64,000 nucleotides of DNA from Roseivirga ehrenbergii (lineage in GTDB: Bacteria > Bacteroidota > Bacteroidia > Cytophagales > Cyclobacteriaceae): the NCBI RefSeq assembly GCF_001593005.1, contig NZ_LQZQ01000050.1, forward strand, positions 62,001 to 126,000, written 5' to 3'. This document shows, piece after piece, positions 1 to 8,381 of this stretch (position 1 is its first letter; every line of letters begins with the position of its first letter). The notes beneath the pieces are model-generated. The model worked only from the letters and a program-made list of their open reading frames with translations. It was not told the DNA's origin and did not search any database. The position numbers and the translations under genes are program-made.

Positions 1-15
1 GTGCCAAAATTTCAC

Positions 16-738
16 CTATTCAGTTTTTAACCAGAATGTGGTATCCGAGAGTCCTGAAGTAGTGAATATTGATGGCCAATTCTTTAGAGTAGAATGAATA
101 TCTTGATACCTATTTCGTTCGGAGTTATCTAATACGAGTATTCCTCCTTTTTTTATTTTCGGGATGGAGTTAAGAGCAGAGGTAACCCTTGCTCTGCCAT
201 CTATGAGTACAAAATCAAGAGACTCGTCCTCAAACTTTTTGATGAAGTCGGAGTATAATTTAAAAGTGAGATCAGGAACGGGATAATCTTCTTTACTCAT
301 TTTAAACTGCTCATAACTGCTAAGTTTTGGGTCTTCAAATGGCTCGTCTGCAGGGATCAGGTTGAGTTTGATGTTTTTAATATTATGCTCAATTATGATT
401 TGTTCTACATGGTTGTGCCATTCTTTATTATGCTCAATGGTGTTGAGTGAATTGAGCTGTTTAGAAAAGAAGATTGAACTAATTCCGCTTCCGTATTCGA
501 TTCCATTCATGTTCTTTTTAAGGAGTTTATGGAATACTTTGATTGCATCTTTGTTAACCCAAGGGAGTTCAGGATTATTCTTACGAAACTTACTATACTC
601 CGCTTTTAAAAAAGGGCGTATGAGCCTGTATTTTAGGTATTGAAGAGTTCCTGTCTCAGCTAAGTAGTTTTTTTTATGAACTTTAGATTTGTTAATTTCT
701 TGTTTGACAGATAAAAACTCTTCTTTTGTAATCAACAT
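16..738 (-). CDS. Class I SAM-dependent methyltransferase-like protein
   Basis: The 240-residue soluble protein has a glycine-rich EYGSG segment near residues 76-80, resembling motif I of Rossmann-fold methyltransferases. It is followed by an acidic IEHNKEW strand end and later by DFVLIDGRAR, which fits the core strand 4 region. No signal peptide or membrane segment is seen. The ATG start lies 72 bp from a divergent glycosyltransferase gene, so a role in modifying a sugar or surface polymer is possible but inferred only from position. The substrate cannot be told. The stop codon lies 15 bases inside the window, so the gene is complete. Confidence 0.6.
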   Translation of the reverse strand: MLITKEEFLSVKQEINKSKVHKKNYLAETGTLQYLKYRLIRPFLKAEYSKFRKNNPELPWVNKDAIKVFHKLLKKNMNGIEYGSGISSIFFSKQLNSLNTIEHNKEWHNHVEQIIIEHNIKNIKLNLIPADEPFEDPKLSSYEQFKMSKEDYPVPDLTFKLYSDFIKKFEDESLDFVLIDGRARVTSALNSIPKIKKGGILVLDNSERNRYQDIHSTLKNWPSIFTTSGLSDTTFWLKTE

Positions 739-810
739 TTTAAATCAGTGCTAGATTTTTCTTAACTGTAAAGTAATGCATTTTAGATTTAAGCGAGAAA
801 TGTAATATTC

Positions 811-2001
811 ATGAAAATAGCCATGTTTTTAGATCAGTCTTTTCCTCCCGATTCTAGGGTTGAAAATGAGGCATTTAGTCTCATAGGGACTGGTCATGAA
901 GTACATTTGTTTTCACTTGAGCGTGATTCCAACAGGCCAAAAAGGGAAATTTGGAATGGTATAGAAGTCCATAGATTTGAAATTTCCGATCTGACTTATC
1001 GTTTATCCGCATTGGCCTATACTGTTCCTTTTTATCATCAATCAATACTAAACTCAATTATTGTATTTATTAAGGCAGTGAATCCCGATGTCTTACATAT
1101 CCATGACATGCTAATTGCGAAGGCCGTTTTTAAAGCCAATGCCAGTTTTAATATCAAAACCGTGCTCGATTTACATGAAAACCGCCCTGAGATCATGCAA
1201 TTCTATCCGCACTTAAAGAGGTTTCCTGGAAAGCATTTGATCAAACCACTAGTTTGGAAGAAATGGCAGAAGCGTTTGATGAATATGGCTGACGATGTGA
1301 TTTTGGTTACTCATGAAGCAAGGGAAGTAGCTGTTAATGAGGATGGTATTGAGCCTTCTAAAATCACTGTTGTTCCGAATTCTATTGAAGCAAAGATCTA
1401 TTATCAGTATAAATTAAAACCTCAGATTCAAGATCGATTTAAAGATCATTTTAACATTGTTTATGTGGGTGATACTGGATTGAGGAGAGGGACCGATACC
1501 GCCATTCAGGCACTTGCGCTGTTGGGGGCAAAAATTCCAGATGCACAATTGATTTTAGTAGGGAAAAGTACGGAGGATAGTCAGTTGAAAGAGCTAGCGG
1601 ATACACTCGGGGTAAAGGAGAGGGTGGTGTTTGAAGGATGGCAGGATGTGTCGCTATTTCCTTCCTATATCGCTGCTGCTAATGTGTGTATTTCACCCTT
1701 GCATCGCAACAAGCATCACGACACTACTTTTGCTAATAAAATTTTCCAATATATGGCAGGTGCTAAGCCTTTGCTGGTAAGTGACTGTCCTCCTCAAGCC
1801 CGCGTGGTGAATCAAGCCAATTGTGGTTTGATTTTTCAAGCTGAAAATGCAAAAGATATGGCAGAAAAACTGCTACAGCTTTATGACGAAAAAGAAAATG
1901 CGACAAGCCTAGGGGGCAATGGCAAATCTGCTTTAGATCGACAATTCGACTGGAGTATCACCAGTAAAGGGCTTATCGAATTGTATTCGAATATCCTTTA
2001 A
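811..2001 (+). CDS. Glycosyltransferase family 4 protein
   Basis: A 396-residue GT-B fold glycosyltransferase. The N-terminal half begins MKIAMFLDQSFPPDSRVENE, typical of the acceptor domain of GT4 enzymes. The C-terminal half carries the nucleotide-sugar domain, with VPNSIE, IVYVGDTGLRRGTD and LVGKSTEDSQL segments and a late MAGAKPLLVSDCPP region where GT4 enzymes bind the donor phosphate. Length is usual for the family. It probably transfers a sugar to a surface glycan on the cytoplasmic side of the inner membrane, but donor and acceptor are unknown. Its stop codon overlaps that of the convergent YfhO gene in a shared TTAA. Confidence 0.85.
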   Translation: MKIAMFLDQSFPPDSRVENEAFSLIGTGHEVHLFSLERDSNRPKREIWNGIEVHRFEISDLTYRLSALAYTVPFYHQSILNSIIVFIKAVNPDVLHIHDMLIAKAVFKANASFNIKTVLDLHENRPEIMQFYPHLKRFPGKHLIKPLVWKKWQKRLMNMADDVILVTHEAREVAVNEDGIEPSKITVVPNSIEAKIYYQYKLKPQIQDRFKDHFNIVYVGDTGLRRGTDTAIQALALLGAKIPDAQLILVGKSTEDSQLKELADTLGVKERVVFEGWQDVSLFPSYIAAANVCISPLHRNKHHDTTFANKIFQYMAGAKPLLVSDCPPQARVVNQANCGLIFQAENAKDMAEKLLQLYDEKENATSLGGNGKSALDRQFDWSITSKGLIELYSNIL

Positions 2002-4436
2002 TTAGCCTTTCTTCTAAAGCTTAAGAAAATACTCCCCAAAAACATCAACACCACTAAAATAGAGAAAATCCTCATTACGATTTTTCCTGTACTGTATATG
2101 GTAGGTTTAAATTCGAAAACGATTTCATGATTTCCAGCAGGAATTTCCAATGCACGAAGCACATAATTCGCACGAAGCATTTCTACTGGTTGTCCATCTA
2201 TGGTTACTTTAAACCCTTTTGGGTAATAAATCTCAGAGAATACGGCAAAGCCATCTCCTGAATTCTGGCTGTTGTACTTCCAGTAACCGGGGTGGTAGTC
2301 TATTAAATTAATCTGCCCTTCGCTGCTTGGGTCATCAATTTTTAAATTGAATTCGCTAGCATTGACAATGGCTTGTGTCTTTGTTTCAATATCTCCAATT
2401 TTGTTAAAAGCTTCATCTGGAGAGTTGACTTTAAATAGATTGTCAACAAACCAAGCGGCTCCATTCGCTGAATTATTTGTCAGAACACCTTGATTTGAAT
2501 TGGGATCTATAATTAAGTAACGGGTATTCAACATATTCAAAACCTCGAAACCACGAAGGTTGCTGTCGCCATTCTTAATTCTTTCGGTCAATTCCTGCAT
2601 TTCAGGAAAGATATTTTTGTCGATTAACTCTTGATACCTTCTTAATCGAGCACCATGATACCCATTGATGGTATGGTGATGGTAAGCAGACTGAGCACTG
2701 TAAAATGATGAAGTGAGGTTCAGTACACGATCTCCTAAACTTTCGTTTTGTTTAATGTATCTGTCTGCATTGGTTTCGGTAAAAAACTGCGCTCTTGGCG
2801 ATTTAGCAAAGTTCGCTTCACCAATAAATCGGCCGGCCACTAAGCTGACATCCAGAATGCCAAGCAAAATCATTAGGGCGAAAGCTGTAGGTTTTCCTAG
2901 TTTTTTGATGGAATACAAAAAGTAAGTACCTGAAAAAAGAGCAATAAAAATAAAGGCACGGAATGCATCACTTCGGAATAAATCTTTACGGTCTTCTTTT
3001 AGAGCGTTGGCATACTCAATGGGCAACTGACCATCAAGGAATGAACTAAAGCTTAGTACGCCAGGGATTATGGCTAAAAGCAAAGCCAAGCCTCCTGTTG
3101 TACCCAGTGCAATCCATAATTTCTTTTGTTGCGCTTTATTTAGTTTTTGGTCTATTACCTTTTCTAAGCCCAACATTCCTAAGAAAATAATACCGAAAAC
3201 GGGCATCATAATCGTGAAACTCACCGACCTGAATTTGTTATAGCCTGGGAAGTAATCGAAAAGGAAGTAATTGAGGCTAGGTAGGTTTCTGCCGTAGCTC
3301 ATTAAAATTCCTAAAATGGAAACGGCCACAAGCCAAATCACATATCTTCTTTCTACAAAGAACATCCCCACTACACATAGAAACACCATAATAGCGCCAG
3401 CGTAGTAAGTAGTTGGTGACTCTTTGCCCCAATAGGTCCTGAGTTGCGGAAGCGTTTGCCTTACTTGGGCTTCAGTGGCGCCAGCTTTTCGCAAAACATC
3501 TGCGCTGTTTGACTCGGTTCCTAGCTGATCATTTCCTCCTAAAGCATTTGGAATAAATAAGGTGAAGGGGTCCGCAAGACCATTGCTGTATTGAAAAGCG
3601 TAGGTTTTAGACAAACCGTCTTCGTTTAAGTCTTGGTCGGTTTGTTGTGTTAATTCAGACTGACCTCGGTTTGAATATTTTCCGTACTCGTAAGTCGCAT
3701 AAAATTCACCAAAGAAAGTCCCCACGGCTAAAACGGCTGCCAATACCAATAGCCCCAAGCGCTGTACAAAAGGCTTTAATTCGCCTTGTTTTGCGGCATG
3801 AATAAGTTGAAGTAAACCGTAAATGGCAACAATAAAAGCCAAATAGTAAGTGATTTGAAGGTGGTTTACCCGCATTTGCATGGCCAAAGCCAAGGCTGTA
3901 AGGCTGAAACCTAGCCATTTATTTCTGGTGAAGCATAGGTGAATTCCGCCCATGACCAATGGCATTAGTGATACCGCTGAAATTCGAGCATTGTGTCCAG
4001 CCGTTATGCCTATAATATTGTATGAAGAAAGAGCAAAAGTAACCGCCCCAATAATGGCTAAATAGGGCCTCACTTTAAAGCAAAGCAACATGATGTAGAA
4101 AGAAATCATCGAAACGAAGATGATTCTAACGGGGTGAGGCAACCCAAAACTGATAACCGCATGCATGGTTTTGATCAACTCATTCCCCCATTTCACACTC
4201 ACCATATATGCGGGCATTCCGCTAAACATGGAGTTGGTCCAAAGGCCTTCTTCACCAGTTTCGGCACGATAATCTAAAATCTCTTTTGCGCCACCTTCCC
4301 ATTGCAAAATATCACCTTGGGTTAAACTCTTGCTTTCAAAAAAAACAGGTTTGAAAAGAATCAGTGTAAGCACTAAAAAAATGGCAATCGCTACAATATG
4401 AGGCAATACGTCCTTCTTAAAATCGACTTTGATCAT
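1998..4436 (-). CDS. YfhO family polytopic membrane protein
   Basis: This 812-residue protein has about a dozen hydrophobic segments in its first 530 residues and an extracytoplasmic C-terminal domain ending with one more membrane span. The first loop contains GDILQWEGGAKEI and NSMFSGMPAY, as in the YfhO/GT-C-like superfamily, whose conserved acidic residue in the first loop is thought to be catalytic. In Firmicutes YfhO relatives glycosylate lipoteichoic acid; in Bacteroidota the substrate is undefined, but a polyprenyl-phosphate sugar donor is likely. Its gene converges on a GT4 glycosyltransferase with overlapping stop codons. The start is ATG, with a TAnnTTTG-type box 38 bp upstream. Confidence 0.8.
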   Translation of the reverse strand: MIKVDFKKDVLPHIVAIAIFLVLTLILFKPVFFESKSLTQGDILQWEGGAKEILDYRAETGEEGLWTNSMFSGMPAYMVSVKWGNELIKTMHAVISFGLPHPVRIIFVSMISFYIMLLCFKVRPYLAIIGAVTFALSSYNIIGITAGHNARISAVSLMPLVMGGIHLCFTRNKWLGFSLTALALAMQMRVNHLQITYYLAFIVAIYGLLQLIHAAKQGELKPFVQRLGLLVLAAVLAVGTFFGEFYATYEYGKYSNRGQSELTQQTDQDLNEDGLSKTYAFQYSNGLADPFTLFIPNALGGNDQLGTESNSADVLRKAGATEAQVRQTLPQLRTYWGKESPTTYYAGAIMVFLCVVGMFFVERRYVIWLVAVSILGILMSYGRNLPSLNYFLFDYFPGYNKFRSVSFTIMMPVFGIIFLGMLGLEKVIDQKLNKAQQKKLWIALGTTGGLALLLAIIPGVLSFSSFLDGQLPIEYANALKEDRKDLFRSDAFRAFIFIALFSGTYFLYSIKKLGKPTAFALMILLGILDVSLVAGRFIGEANFAKSPRAQFFTETNADRYIKQNESLGDRVLNLTSSFYSAQSAYHHHTINGYHGARLRRYQELIDKNIFPEMQELTERIKNGDSNLRGFEVLNMLNTRYLIIDPNSNQGVLTNNSANGAAWFVDNLFKVNSPDEAFNKIGDIETKTQAIVNASEFNLKIDDPSSEGQINLIDYHPGYWKYNSQNSGDGFAVFSEIYYPKGFKVTIDGQPVEMLRANYVLRALEIPAGNHEIVFEFKPTIYSTGKIVMRIFSILVVLMFLGSIFLSFRRKAN

Positions 4437-4473
4437 GTTTGGGAATGTTATAAAGGCACCAATATCTTCATAT

Positions 4474-4481
4474 CAAATGTA
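4474..4481 (-). promoter_or_regulatory. Candidate -7 promoter box for the YfhO gene
   Basis: Reading the minus strand, TACATTTG matches the Bacteroidota sigma-A -7 consensus TAnnTTTG and lies about 38 bp upstream of the YfhO start. No convincing -33 TTG box is visible at the usual distance, so this rests on the -7 element alone. Confidence 0.4.
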
Positions 4482-4552
4482 TTTAAAAAGGTGAAATGTT
4501 TTTTTTGGGTTTTTCAATGCGAATTCATCCTTCGCGCTGACGATTATTTTTA

Positions 4553-4560
4553 TATTTTTG
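4553..4560 (+). promoter_or_regulatory. Candidate -7 promoter box for ffh
   Basis: TATTTTTG matches the TAnnTTTG consensus and ends 21 bp before the ffh ATG, which leaves a short leader. The region about 19 bp further upstream has only a weak TTCG in place of the -33 TTTG. Confidence 0.5.
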
Positions 4561-4581
4561 CAGTCAATTACAATTGAGAAT

Positions 4582-5913
4582 ATGTTTGATAATTTAAGTG
4601 GCAAGCTGGATCAGGCGTTTAAAACGCTGAAAGGACAAGGAACAATAACTGAAATTAACGTTGCCTCTACGGTAAAGGAAATCAGAAGGGCTTTAATCTC
4701 TGCTGATGTTAACTTTAAAGTAGCCAAGGATGTAACGGATAGAATCAAGGAAGAAGCGCTTGGGCGTGACGTATTGATTTCTGTTAAACCAGGCCAACTT
4801 TTAGTGAAGATTGTAAGCGAAGAGCTTACCAAGATGATGGGGGGCGAAAAAGCCGACTTCAATACAAAGGGCGACCCCGCTGTGATCTTAATTTCTGGAC
4901 TACAAGGTTCTGGTAAAACCACTTTCTCTGGTAAACTGGCAAACATGCTTAAAAAGCAAGGTCGTCAGGTTTTGCTAACCGCTTGTGATATTTACAGACC
5001 TGCTGCGATTGACCAATTGAAAGTATTGGGAGAGCAAGTAGGAGTGGAGGTATATGCCGAGCCAGAGAACAAGAATGCTCTTCAAATTGCCAATAACGCG
5101 ATCAAACACGCTAAGGCAACGGGTAAGAAAATTGTAATTGTGGATACTGCCGGACGTTTGGCGGTAGACGAACAAATGATGAATGAAATTGAGGAGCTTA
5201 AAAAAGCCCTTAATCCTACCGAAACCTTGTTTGTTGTCGATTCGATGACAGGACAGGATGCGGTAAATACAGCTAAAACCTTTAACGAACGCCTCGATTT
5301 TGACGGTGTTGTGCTTACCAAGTTAGATGGTGATACCCGTGGTGGAGCTGCCCTTTCTATCAGAACGGTGGTGGATAAACCAATCAAGTTCATGTCTACT
5401 GGTGAGAAGATGGATGCCATCGATCTTTTCTATCCTGAAAGGATGGCCAGCAGAATTCTTGGTATGGGTGATGTGGTGTCTTTGGTTGAAAAGGCACAAG
5501 AAAACTTTGACGAAGAAGAAACGCGCAAGCTAAACAAGAAGATTCGTCAGAATAAATTCGACTTTGAAGACTTTCTTTCTCAGCTTGAGCAAATCAAGAA
5601 AATGGGTAATATCAAAGACCTTTTAGGGATGATTCCAGGTATGGGGAAAGCCATAAAAGGACTAGATATTGATGATGATTCATTCAAACCTATTGAAGCC
5701 ATTATCAAGTCGATGACAAAGGCTGAAAGGGCCAATCCAGATTTGATTGATGGCAGTAGAAAAAAGAGAATTGCAAGTGGTAGCGGAAGAACTATTCAGG
5801 AAGTGAATAACTTAATGAAGCAGTTTGGCGACATGCGCAAAATGATGAAGACCATGAACAAGATGGGTGGAGGAAAAAGAGCCTTAGCCAATCTTGGAGG
5901 AATGAGACGATAG
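4582..5913 (+). CDS. ffh: Signal recognition particle protein Ffh
   Basis: The 443-residue GTPase of the signal recognition particle binds SRP RNA and signal peptides as they leave the ribosome and docks with FtsY at the inner membrane. The order is N domain, then G domain with P-loop GLQGSGKTT near residue 105, DTAGR, TKLDGD and the distal GMGD region, then a methionine-rich M domain with IPGMGK and a tail of QFGDMRKMMKTMNKMGG. The ATG at 4582 is chosen over an in-frame TTG at 4558 because MFDNLSGKLDQAF is the family N-terminus and the TTG falls inside the candidate promoter box. The gene stands alone; no 4.5S RNA gene was recognised nearby. Confidence 0.96.
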   Translation: MFDNLSGKLDQAFKTLKGQGTITEINVASTVKEIRRALISADVNFKVAKDVTDRIKEEALGRDVLISVKPGQLLVKIVSEELTKMMGGEKADFNTKGDPAVILISGLQGSGKTTFSGKLANMLKKQGRQVLLTACDIYRPAAIDQLKVLGEQVGVEVYAEPENKNALQIANNAIKHAKATGKKIVIVDTAGRLAVDEQMMNEIEELKKALNPTETLFVVDSMTGQDAVNTAKTFNERLDFDGVVLTKLDGDTRGGAALSIRTVVDKPIKFMSTGEKMDAIDLFYPERMASRILGMGDVVSLVEKAQENFDEEETRKLNKKIRQNKFDFEDFLSQLEQIKKMGNIKDLLGMIPGMGKAIKGLDIDDDSFKPIEAIIKSMTKAERANPDLIDGSRKKRIASGSGRTIQEVNNLMKQFGDMRKMMKTMNKMGGGKRALANLGGMRR

Positions 5914-5943
5914 TCCTTAGTAACTAACTGATTAGTATTCTAA

Positions 5944-6651
5944 TTATCGAGTGGATTCCCATTCAATCAATGCCATTTGGTATTGGAAATCAGTGGTTTG
6001 AAAAGTGAGCTTGTATTTAAAGCCGTTGGGGTTTCCCATCGAAGAGAAGCGCACCATGTTAACACTGGTGGAATCCGTATTTAGTTTTTTATTCACTTCA
6101 TATTCAATGTCAGCATCTTGTCTGACCCATTTTAATCGAAACTGATCCAGTTTTTCATTAATAGAGTATCCTTTACTCGTTTTCGTAATCGCCCTTTCAG
6201 TTTCCAGAAGTGTTTTATTATGATGATCGTTGATCAATAATTTAGCCCTGCCGAATTGATTAATTAAGTCATTGGACTTGTCTACAGTTAAGAAAGCCTG
6301 AATTTGCACCAATAAACTGTCGATAAAAATCAGGTCAATATTGCTGATATAATGGGCTTCGGCCAAATAGTCTATTTGATCTAGCTGATAGACCGAAAAG
6401 TCTTTAGTGTAGAATTCTCCATAGTGTTTGAAAACCCTTTGATCGAGTTCCGAAATAGGCATACCCAACTCTAATGAAGAAAAGGAAAACTTGTACTTAG
6501 GGATTGAGCTGTTTACTGAAGCAATTGGTACCCTAGGGGCTGGCTCTACATCTTCTACTTTTTTCTGAGGAACCTCCTTTTTAGGAGCGCTACAACCTAT
6601 TGTAAATAAAAGGATTGTAATCAATAGGAATGGCTGAACTATCTTCTTCAA
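5944..6651 (-). CDS. Hypothetical lipoprotein
   Basis: A 235-residue protein with a signal peptide and lipobox (LFTIGC, Cys at about residue 20), followed by a Lys/Pro/Glu-rich linker of about 20 residues and a globular domain. No family is recognised. Only a TTG start fits the signal peptide: upstream codons in frame contain no ATG. It converges on ffh with a 30-bp gap that has no strong terminator. The upstream neighbour is a decayed patch, so regulation cannot be read. It is probably anchored to the outer or inner membrane facing the periplasm. Confidence 0.65.
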   Translation of the reverse strand: MKKIVQPFLLITILLFTIGCSAPKKEVPQKKVEDVEPAPRVPIASVNSSIPKYKFSFSSLELGMPISELDQRVFKHYGEFYTKDFSVYQLDQIDYLAEAHYISNIDLIFIDSLLVQIQAFLTVDKSNDLINQFGRAKLLINDHHNKTLLETERAITKTSKGYSINEKLDQFRLKWVRQDADIEYEVNKKLNTDSTSVNMVRFSSMGNPNGFKYKLTFQTTDFQYQMALIEWESTR

Positions 6652-6708
6652 TACAGAACTAATTTTTACGTTAATGTAGAGGAAATTAATGAGTAAGCAA
6701 AATTTGGG

Positions 6709-6998
6709 ATGTATATGTTACTATTTGTAGGAATCTGTTACTTTCAGAAAAGAAAGCTTATGATGGGGATGCTCGAAGAAAGGAATCTCCCTATGGAAGA
6801 GTTGATAGTTCAAAAAGGGTTGGAGGCCTAAATGATGAAAGTAATAAATAGAGTATCTTATGTTGTTATAATTGCAGTAGTAATACAGGGGATCTTTTTC
6901 CTATCGATAATTACATATTTGGTATAGTAAGGATCGTTTTATTAGTAGGTTCTATAGCCTTGACATTCTACACTGAAAGACTAATGAGGAAATCTTAA
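6709..6998 (+). pseudogene. Fragmented small membrane-protein gene (possible frameshift)
   Basis: From ATG 6709 a frame of 40 codons ends in TAA at 6829-6831. The same frame resumes at ATG 6832 for 31 codons, giving a hydrophobic stretch VVIIAVVIQGIFFLSIITYLV before TAG at 6925. In the -1 frame the sequence from about 6888 reads GDLFPIDNYIFGIVRIVLLV and then GSIALTFYTERLMRKS up to TAA at 6996, a second membrane-like stretch. One indel in the GGGG or TTTTT run near 6888-6899 would join the two halves into a two-span protein. It could be a dead gene, a sequencing error or two real micro-genes. No family is recognised. Confidence 0.35.
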
Positions 6999-7084
6999 TA
7001 ATCGGAGGAATGATTAAGGAAAGATTCAAAAGGATAGCGCAAAAAACGATGGAGAATTGAGCCATAACATCAAATCACCCGTCA

Positions 7085-7134
7085 GGCGCTCACTTGCCCA
7101 CTGTGGTAACTGGCGCTCACCTGTGGTGATTACC
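7085..7134. repeat. Imperfect tandem repeat in a gene-poor patch
   Basis: GGCGCTCAC followed by YTG occurs at 7085 and again at 7112, each copy followed by CTGTGGT with a shorter spacer in the second. The repeat is GC-richer than its surroundings. The 6652-7265 stretch otherwise holds only the broken small gene and a 16-codon frame from ATG 7010 preceded by GGAGG. Confidence 0.4.
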
Positions 7135-7265
7135 TATTTTGTGATGTAATATGAGTGCATCATTAAGAGTAACAGAAAGTCCAGTCCATACTGAAGTTTT
7201 GAGAGTAGATTTCTATAATCGCTGAATAACAGCAACAAAAATTGTATAAAACGTTAACTTTGAGT

Positions 7266-7499
7266 ATGGATTTACAGACGAGAAAACTACATTTTATAGA
7301 AGAGGTACTCGCCATAAATAGCGAGACGATTATCGATAAGTTGGAATCTGTTCTTAAAAAAGAGCGAAAAAGTATTGAACCTGTCCTAAAGGAGAAGCTT
7401 ATCTCCAGAGCTTTAAAAGCCAACGAAGATATTAAGGCAGGAAGGGTACATAGCCGACAAGAAGCAGAAGCCAAAATTAAGGGCCGTCTGGGCATATGA
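7266..7499 (+). CDS. Antitoxin-like small protein of a type II TA pair
   Basis: A 77-residue charged, mostly helical protein starting MDLQTRKLHFIEEVLAI. Its stop codon overlaps the start of the RelE/ParE-like toxin by four bases (ATGA), the classic order of antitoxin before toxin. Similar small proteins that precede RelE-type toxins are common in Bacteroidota; they usually bind and mask the toxin. An earlier in-frame TTG at 7242 is rejected because the ATG-led protein matches the expected length. No obvious DNA-binding motif is visible, so autoregulation is uncertain. Confidence 0.7.
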   Translation: MDLQTRKLHFIEEVLAINSETIIDKLESVLKKERKSIEPVLKEKLISRALKANEDIKAGRVHSRQEAEAKIKGRLGI

Positions 7500-7801
7500 G
7501 AGTAATCTATACAGATCAGTCCATTGACAGTCTTGAGGAAGCGCTTGAGTTCGTTGTTGAAAAACAAAAACTCTCTCCTGAACAAGCTTCCAGTTTAAAA
7601 AGCAGTCTATTAGACAGAGCCGATAGTTTAGTGATAAATCCATTAAAAGGTCAACAAGAAGAATATCTAAAAGACTTGAAAGAAGGACACAGAAGAATTA
7701 TAGAGGGGCATTTTAAGATCATTTACAAGATTGAAAACGAAGCGGTCTATATCACGGATTTTTTCAACTCCAGACAGTCTCCTGCAAAAATGAAAGGGTA
7801 A
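7496..7801 (+). CDS. RelE/ParE family toxin
   Basis: The 101-residue protein has the RelE/ParE-fold layout: VIYTDQSIDSLEEALEFV (strand plus helix), a second helix with LLDRADSLVINPLKG, and a C-terminal sheet with GHRRIIEGHFKIIYKIE followed by VYITDFFNSRQSP. The R-x-I/hydrophobic-x-Y-K-I segment and the final FNSRQSP match the mRNA-interferase/gyrase-poison superfamily; which target it acts on cannot be told. It is translationally coupled to the antitoxin by a 4-bp overlap. The convergent kinase gene ends 13 bp later. Confidence 0.8.
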   Translation: MRVIYTDQSIDSLEEALEFVVEKQKLSPEQASSLKSSLLDRADSLVINPLKGQQEEYLKDLKEGHRRIIEGHFKIIYKIENEAVYITDFFNSRQSPAKMKG

Positions 7802-7814
7802 TCAAAAAGAAAAA

Positions 7815-8318
7815 TCAATGCTCTTTTATTACTGCCGTCAAAACCTCAAAGTATTGGTTAGTTGTGATGTCCTTGATTTGAATAACCTGTAAATCATGAG
7901 GAGGAAGGCCATATTTTAAATGAGCTTCCCATACATATTCAATAAACCACTCTGGTTCTTTTCCCCAGCGTTTTTCCTTTAGCCTTCTTTTTAAAAAGTC
8001 TTTTTTGTCAATATTTAAAAAAATGGATTGGTCGATTAGCGCATTGATATTGGTATTAGCGAACACCAGAATGCCTTCAATGATCACATAATCATATTTT
8101 ACTTTTGCTTGGGTGATGGCTTTGTTCCAAGCATTCCAGTCTATGGAATCTGGGACTTCCCAATCGGGAATTCCTTTGATTTCCGGCAGTTGATGTTTAG
8201 GTAGCGCGTATTCGTCCTGATGGAGCACTGTGACGTTCTTTAGCTGAGTTCCCAGCCAATCTGCCAATGTAGATTTACCTGACCTTGAAACTCCTCCTAT
8301 AGCGATTACGGTAGACAT
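7815..8318 (-). CDS. P-loop kinase resembling nicotinamide riboside kinase/uridine kinase
   Basis: A 167-residue P-loop kinase with Walker A GGVSRSGKST at residues 7-16. It then follows the order of eukaryotic nicotinamide riboside kinase 1: LHQDEYALP (the SQDDFFKP position), DWEVPDSIDW, YVIIEGILVF and the lid KRRLKEKRWGKEP. NRK phosphorylates nicotinamide riboside to NMN for NAD salvage; here a related nucleoside or sugar substrate is equally possible. The ATG at 8318 is chosen because the longer reading to 8369 would run through the pdhB terminator. The gene follows pdhB on the same strand but is separated from it by that terminator. Confidence 0.65.
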   Translation of the reverse strand: MSTVIAIGGVSRSGKSTLADWLGTQLKNVTVLHQDEYALPKHQLPEIKGIPDWEVPDSIDWNAWNKAITQAKVKYDYVIIEGILVFANTNINALIDQSIFLNIDKKDFLKRRLKEKRWGKEPEWFIEYVWEAHLKYGLPPHDLQVIQIKDITTNQYFEVLTAVIKEH

Positions 8319-8324
8319 GGCTAA

Positions 8325-8354
8325 AAATAAAAAACCCGAACCTATAAGGCTCGG
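8325..8354 (-). terminator. Rho-independent terminator after pdhB
   Basis: On the minus strand CCGAGCC pairs with GGTTCGG (one G-U pair) around a five-base loop, followed by a T-rich run. It lies between the pdhB stop and the kinase start. Confidence 0.75.
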
Positions 8355-8381
8355 ATTCTTAAATATCATTTTAAAAAAAGA

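Noticed and set aside
7255-7262. TAACTTTG box just before the antitoxin gene
   Set aside because: It matches TAnnTTTG but lies so close that its start site would fall at or past the ATG at 7266; it is probably chance unless the message is leaderless.
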